8,755 bases of DNA. It comes from Treponema sp. (GTDB taxonomy: Bacteria > Spirochaetota > Spirochaetia > Treponematales > Breznakiellaceae). The stretch is taken from the NCBI GenBank assembly GCA_009785545.1, contig WQWD01000089.1, positions 1 through 8,755 of the forward strand. Direction: 5' to 3'. The translations under genes and the position numbers were made by a program. Positions 5,547 to 8,755 of this stretch are shown in pieces; position 1 is the first letter of the stretch; the number at the start of each line of letters is the position of its first letter. Under the pieces are notes generated by a model. The model made no database searches. It was given only the letters and a program-made list of their open reading frames with translations, and was not told the DNA's origin.

Positions 5547-8204
5547 ATGCGAAATAAAAATTTAAGGCGACATTTTGTTTTTTTCACGGCATTGATGTCC
5601 ATAATATTTCTTTTTTCGATCTGCCATAATCCAATCATGGAAGGCTGGTGGGAAACCCCTTCCAATCCAACCGGGCCATTGCCTGTATACCACATTGTAG
5701 ATTTTAACACAGCCGGCGGTATCGATAAGGAAACAGGTGAGCCGTTTGTTTCGCACCAGTTGATAGTCCATGACGGAAACATCTCGAAAATTCCTGTCAT
5801 ATCCAGAGAGCATTTCGGATTTGCCGGATGGTATACAAATACAAACCGTTCGGGCAGCCCATGGAATTTTGAAACGGACACAGTATCAAGAGATTTAACG
5901 CTCTTTGCGAATTGGGCTGCGCTTTCCTATAATGTAAACTTCGAAACAAACGGAGCTGTGCCGCTGGTGCTTCCCCAAACGCTCATTTATGGAGCAAGGG
6001 TTAAAGAACCTCCTTCATTGAGCAATCCGGGTCAAGGTTTCGGCGGCTGGTTTACCGATGCGGGATTTACTCAGCCTCGACCGGGCGGCTGGGATTTTGC
6101 CGAAGACACAGTGAACAGAAATTTTACCTTGTATGCCAAATGGCATAGTATCGATTATACAGTCATATTCCATCCGCTGGAAGGAGAGCCGAACCCGCCT
6201 GATCAACATATAACTTCGGGAGGAAAAGTTGTGCCACCTTCGGTAATGAGCCGTCAGGGGTATGCTTTCGGAGGATGGTTTATCGATGATACTTTTGCAG
6301 GGGCTTGGGATTTTGCGAGTGTGGTGGAAAGCGACTTGGACTTGTACGCAAAATGGCTTCCTCTTCTTGTTTCTGTAAGATTTATCGCAAACGGCGGAAC
6401 ACCGATACCTGACGCTCAAGCCTTTCTTGCGGGAACCCCTGCAAAAGAACCCCTTCCGATAACCCGCCCGGGATATGCTTTCGGCGGTTGGTGGACAACA
6501 GAAAATGACAGCTCGCCGAGCGGTTCGCAATGGAATTTTGCCGAACAAATATCCGAAAGTATGACGCTGTACGCAAGATGGCTTCCAATTGAGTTTACCG
6601 TGACTTTTGCGCCCAATGGCGGAACGCCGCCGCCGCCACCTCAATCAGCGGCTACAGGGGTAAGAGCGCAGGAACCCTTGCCGCTAAGCCGCCCGGATCA
6701 TGGTTTTGGCGGCTGGTTTTCTGATGAGGGATTTACTCAGCCTCGGACGAGCGGCTGGGATTTCTCCTCAGACACAGTTTCAGGAAATTTGACGCTGTAC
6801 GCAAGATGGGAGCCGGTTAACTACTTTCCTGTTAATTTCGAGCAGAACGGCGGACAGCCATTAATACTGCCTCAAAATGTTGCCTCAGGCTCAAATGTGA
6901 CAAGACCGGGCCCGATGGTACGGACAGGTTTTAGTTTCGGAGGCTGGTTCGATAACTCGAATTTTTTAGGGGACGCATGGAACTTTACTTTGCCTGTAAC
7001 CGAACCTCTGACTTTGTATGCAAAATGGGAACAGTCCAGATATACCGTAAACTTTGTGGCGCATGACGGCGATCCGCCTCCGCAAATCCAGTACATTCTT
7101 CATGGTTCCAAAGTAACAATACCTGCGGCGATGACAAGGGAGATCTATAGCTTTGGCGGATGGTTTACAAACATGGGTATTGAATGGAACTTCGCTGTGG
7201 ATATAGTGACTGAAGATTTAACTCTTCATGCCAGGTGGGATTACAATCCGCCCGTGTATGTCGTTCATTTTGTGACAGATACCATTCTCGCTCCCGGCAC
7301 ACGCCCGTTTCCGCCTACAGACCAGTATATCGTACATGGAGTGTTTGCTGTTGAACCTCCGCCTATTATCTATCTGGGATATGCTTTTGACGGCTGGTTT
7401 ACGATGGAAGATTTTGACGCCGGTAATTTTTCTACTCCGTGGCATTTTACAAGAAATCCTGTAACCAGAAATTTGATACTAAAAGCCAGATGGGTAGAGC
7501 GTTACGGCACGGTATACTTCCAGGCTAACGAGGGAGAGCCCGCTCCCGAAAGGCAGTATCTGGCTTATCGGTCAAGAATCAAAGAGCCTCTTGCGATGAC
7601 CAGAGCAAATCATTCTTTCGGCGGATGGTTTGCGAATCCCCGTTTTGAAGGTTTACCCTGGAATTTTGCCAACGGCATTGTAAACACCGAGGAAGTGACG
7701 TTATACGCAAAGTGGGTAGCCAACAATATCCCTCCAATAGAAATTGCTACCCGGGTAAGGGTTCACGGGGTTTTTTATGTAGACTTTGCGGGGAATTCCA
7801 CTGATTTCAACGGACTCCCGGTTTGGCCTGGCACAACACCTCTTACTTCTGAGCAGATAAACGGGAACAATTCATCTGTCAGAGATGCCGCAAGCACTAT
7901 ACTCAAACACTTAAACGATACGAATGAATTCGTACTTCAATTATCAGGCCATGCTAATCCAACAGTCCCTCGTCCGGGAGAAAGCGGTTTCAATCAAGAG
8001 CAATGGGATAAAGAGTTGGCGGATTTGGAAAAAATCAGCCGAGACAGGGCGCAATCCGTAATTGATATATTTTTAGGCAAAAACATACCTGAGGCTTCGA
8101 TGATCAATATGGGTTATAGCGACAGGCTCTACGGAGACGGCAGCCACGGAAGTCTTAACCGCACCGTTGAAATAATCATTGTAGAAATTCTTCCCGCAGC
8201 ATGA
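5547..8204 (+). CDS. Lipoprotein with nine InlB-type B repeats and C-terminal OmpA-like domain
   Basis: An 885-residue exported protein. The N-terminus is a basic stretch and hydrophobic core ending FLFSIC; Cys26 is the likely lipidated residue, although Ile at -1 is unusual. HNPIMEGWWETP follows. Residues 48-723 are nine Listeria-Bacteroides (InlB B-type, Flg_new) repeats of 68-80 residues, each with a FGGWF-like box and ending LTLYA(K/R)W. Residues about 735-885 form an OmpA-like domain: SGHANP (800-805), ISRDRAQSV with Arg834, and NRTVEI (871-876) where NRRVEI is usual. One end should be held in a membrane and the other should bind peptidoglycan, with the repeats as a long spacer or adhesive part. 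AAGGAG at 5534-5539 lies 7 bases before the start. It is the last gene of the operon; a terminator follows 12 bases after the stop. Confidence 0.88.
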   Translation: MRNKNLRRHFVFFTALMSIIFLFSICHNPIMEGWWETPSNPTGPLPVYHIVDFNTAGGIDKETGEPFVSHQLIVHDGNISKIPVISREHFGFAGWYTNTNRSGSPWNFETDTVSRDLTLFANWAALSYNVNFETNGAVPLVLPQTLIYGARVKEPPSLSNPGQGFGGWFTDAGFTQPRPGGWDFAEDTVNRNFTLYAKWHSIDYTVIFHPLEGEPNPPDQHITSGGKVVPPSVMSRQGYAFGGWFIDDTFAGAWDFASVVESDLDLYAKWLPLLVSVRFIANGGTPIPDAQAFLAGTPAKEPLPITRPGYAFGGWWTTENDSSPSGSQWNFAEQISESMTLYARWLPIEFTVTFAPNGGTPPPPPQSAATGVRAQEPLPLSRPDHGFGGWFSDEGFTQPRTSGWDFSSDTVSGNLTLYARWEPVNYFPVNFEQNGGQPLILPQNVASGSNVTRPGPMVRTGFSFGGWFDNSNFLGDAWNFTLPVTEPLTLYAKWEQSRYTVNFVAHDGDPPPQIQYILHGSKVTIPAAMTREIYSFGGWFTNMGIEWNFAVDIVTEDLTLHARWDYNPPVYVVHFVTDTILAPGTRPFPPTDQYIVHGVFAVEPPPIIYLGYAFDGWFTMEDFDAGNFSTPWHFTRNPVTRNLILKARWVERYGTVYFQANEGEPAPERQYLAYRSRIKEPLAMTRANHSFGGWFANPRFEGLPWNFANGIVNTEEVTLYAKWVANNIPPIEIATRVRVHGVFYVDFAGNSTDFNGLPVWPGTTPLTSEQINGNNSSVRDAASTILKHLNDTNEFVLQLSGHANPTVPRPGESGFNQEQWDKELADLEKISRDRAQSVIDIFLGKNIPEASMINMGYSDRLYGDGSHGSLNRTVEIIIVEILPAA
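5688..7715 (+). repeat. Nine tandem B repeats within the large lipoprotein gene
   Basis: Units at 5688-5915, 5922-6143, 6150-6356, 6363-6581, 6588-6809, 6816-7028, 7035-7238, 7254-7493 and 7500-7715, separated mostly by two codons. Each has the pattern V-x-F near the start, a G-x-x-x-x-x-P segment, (F)GGWF or a variant near the middle, WNF or WDF, and a final tryptophan. Unit 1 (FAGWY), unit 4 (FGGWW) and unit 8 (FDGWF) diverge in the central box. Units 2 and 5 share 18 identical bases at 6062-6079 and 6728-6745. Confidence 0.88.
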
Positions 8205-8216
8205 CAAGGAAAATGG

Positions 8217-8262
8217 GTATGGTGTTAGGGTTACTAAACCTTAACACCATACTAACCTTTTT
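8217..8262 (+). terminator. Intrinsic terminator of the three-gene envelope operon
   Basis: A 16-bp stem (8217-8232 with 8237-8252, all paired except one G-T wobble) closes an ACTA loop. Five T (8258-8262) follow after a 5-base gap. It starts 12 bases after the stop of the large lipoprotein gene and separates the operon from scpA. Confidence 0.85.
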
Positions 8263-8312
8263 AAACCACTCCGCACGAACAAAAACCTAAAAATCTCCCC
8301 AAATTCATCCGA

Positions 8313-8318
8313 TATAAT
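8313..8318 (+). promoter_or_regulatory. Candidate -10 box of scpA
   Basis: A perfect TATAAT lies 11 bases before the first ATG of scpA. No convincing -35 box is seen 16-18 bases upstream. Transcription would begin about 5 bases before the start codon, leaving no room for a ribosome binding site. Confidence 0.5.
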
Positions 8319-8329
8319 ATACAATTACT

Positions 8330-8755
8330 ATGATGAACGCAAAAGCTGATATTAACCACAATTTTAAACTAAGCGAGTTTGAAGGGCCTCTCGATCTTTT
8401 GTTGTATATGATCCGCAAAAACGAGGTAAATATCTTTGATATACCGATTGCCCAAATAACAGAGCAGTATATCGACTATATTCGTGATGTCGAAACAATG
8501 GACATGGAAGACCTTACAGCTTTTCATGCTATGGCGGCAACACTTTTGTATATCAAAAGCCGCACTCTTTTACCCGTTGAAATGGAAGATGACTACAGGG
8601 AAGATCCAAGAGCAGAACTTGTCGAGAAATTGATCGAATATCAAAAGTACAAAAAATTATCTGAATTGATGGAAGAAAAAGAAAAAGAAAACGAATGGAT
8701 AGTTGAACGTAAAAGACTTCAGCATAACCTGCCTTTCACTGATGACGATATGTGG
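8330..8755 (+). CDS. scpA: Segregation and condensation protein A, N-terminal part
   Basis: The first 142 codons are present and the frame is open at the window end; the family is usually about 240-260 residues. ScpA is the kleisin subunit of the Smc-ScpAB complex that organises and separates chromosomes in the cytoplasm. Clear family features are FEGPLDLLLYMIRKNEVNIF (residues 17-36), DIPIAQITEQYIDYI (37-51), MDMEDLTAFHAMAATLLYIK (58-77) and SRTLLP (78-83), followed by a helical stretch rich in Glu and Lys, which may form the central linker. Two ATG codons are in tandem (8330 and 8333) and either could be used. No ribosome binding site precedes them and TATAAT ends 11 bases before, so a near-leaderless mRNA is likely. 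It is transcribed apart from the operon upstream. Confidence 0.93.
   Translation, partial: MMNAKADINHNFKLSEFEGPLDLLLYMIRKNEVNIFDIPIAQITEQYIDYIRDVETMDMEDLTAFHAMAATLLYIKSRTLLPVEMEDDYREDPRAELVEKLIEYQKYKKLSELMEEKEKENEWIVERKRLQHNLPFTDDDMW

Noticed and set aside
5525..5881. Minus-strand frame of 118 codons at the start of the B-repeat gene
   Set aside because: Antisense to the signal peptide and first repeat of a well supported gene, with no start signals.
6015..6644. Minus-strand frame of 209 codons inside the B-repeat gene
   Set aside because: It is antisense to repeats 2 to 5; its length is explained by repeated Gly, Trp and Pro codons on the other strand, and the product has no family features.
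5688..7715. Tandem units that could suggest a CRISPR array
   Set aside because: The units are coding, about 204-240 bases long and diverged; there are no short identical repeats with unique spacers anywhere in the window.

Overview
The window looks like a piece of a spirochaete chromosome, most likely a Treponema of the gut or rumen type. The grounds are several lipoproteins with loose spirochaetal lipoboxes, two OmpA-like peptidoglycan-binding domains carrying the GHANP variant, and a lipoprotein that starts with a Cys-x-Asn-Pro-Ile-Met-Glu-x-Trp-Trp motif and continues into InlB-type B repeats. The genus is an inference; there is no rRNA here to prove it. Intergenic DNA is AT-rich and gene composition varies along the window.

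Left part, minus strand (1-1830). The window opens inside the first codons of a gene that reads like aspartate carbamoyltransferase (pyrB). It has its own sigma70-type promoter (147-175) and a strong intrinsic terminator (78-106) between promoter and gene, which is the layout of a transcription attenuator. A 29-codon frame runs through the terminator and stops on the pyrB start. Upstream lies a minus-strand cluster: a Uma2-family nuclease-like protein, a possible 21-codon peptide, and two small membrane proteins of 104 and 67 residues. The promoter regions of the pyrB leader and of the Uma2 gene share a 47-bp element (181-227 and 1838-1883) at nearly the same distance from the -10 box.

Middle (1909-3312), plus strand. 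A promoter divergent from the Uma2 promoter drives a 401-residue lipoprotein ending in a discoidin-like (NADase-type glycan-binding) domain. The following gap holds three copies of a GGTACAA box.

Right part (3451-8262), plus strand. Three tightly spaced genes, each with an AAGGAG ribosome binding site, are followed by a strong terminator: an outer-membrane beta-barrel protein with a C-terminal OmpA domain, an orphan iron-type solute-binding lipoprotein without permease or ATPase, and an 885-residue lipoprotein with nine B repeats and a C-terminal OmpA domain. All three products are predicted to be exported and two should bind peptidoglycan, so the operon appears to build an envelope assembly; the role of the binding protein in it is unknown.

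The window ends in the first 142 codons of scpA (Smc-complex kleisin), which has its own -10 box and no visible ribosome binding site. Several starts in this window lie 6 to 11 bases behind a -10 box, which suggests leaderless or near-leaderless transcripts.
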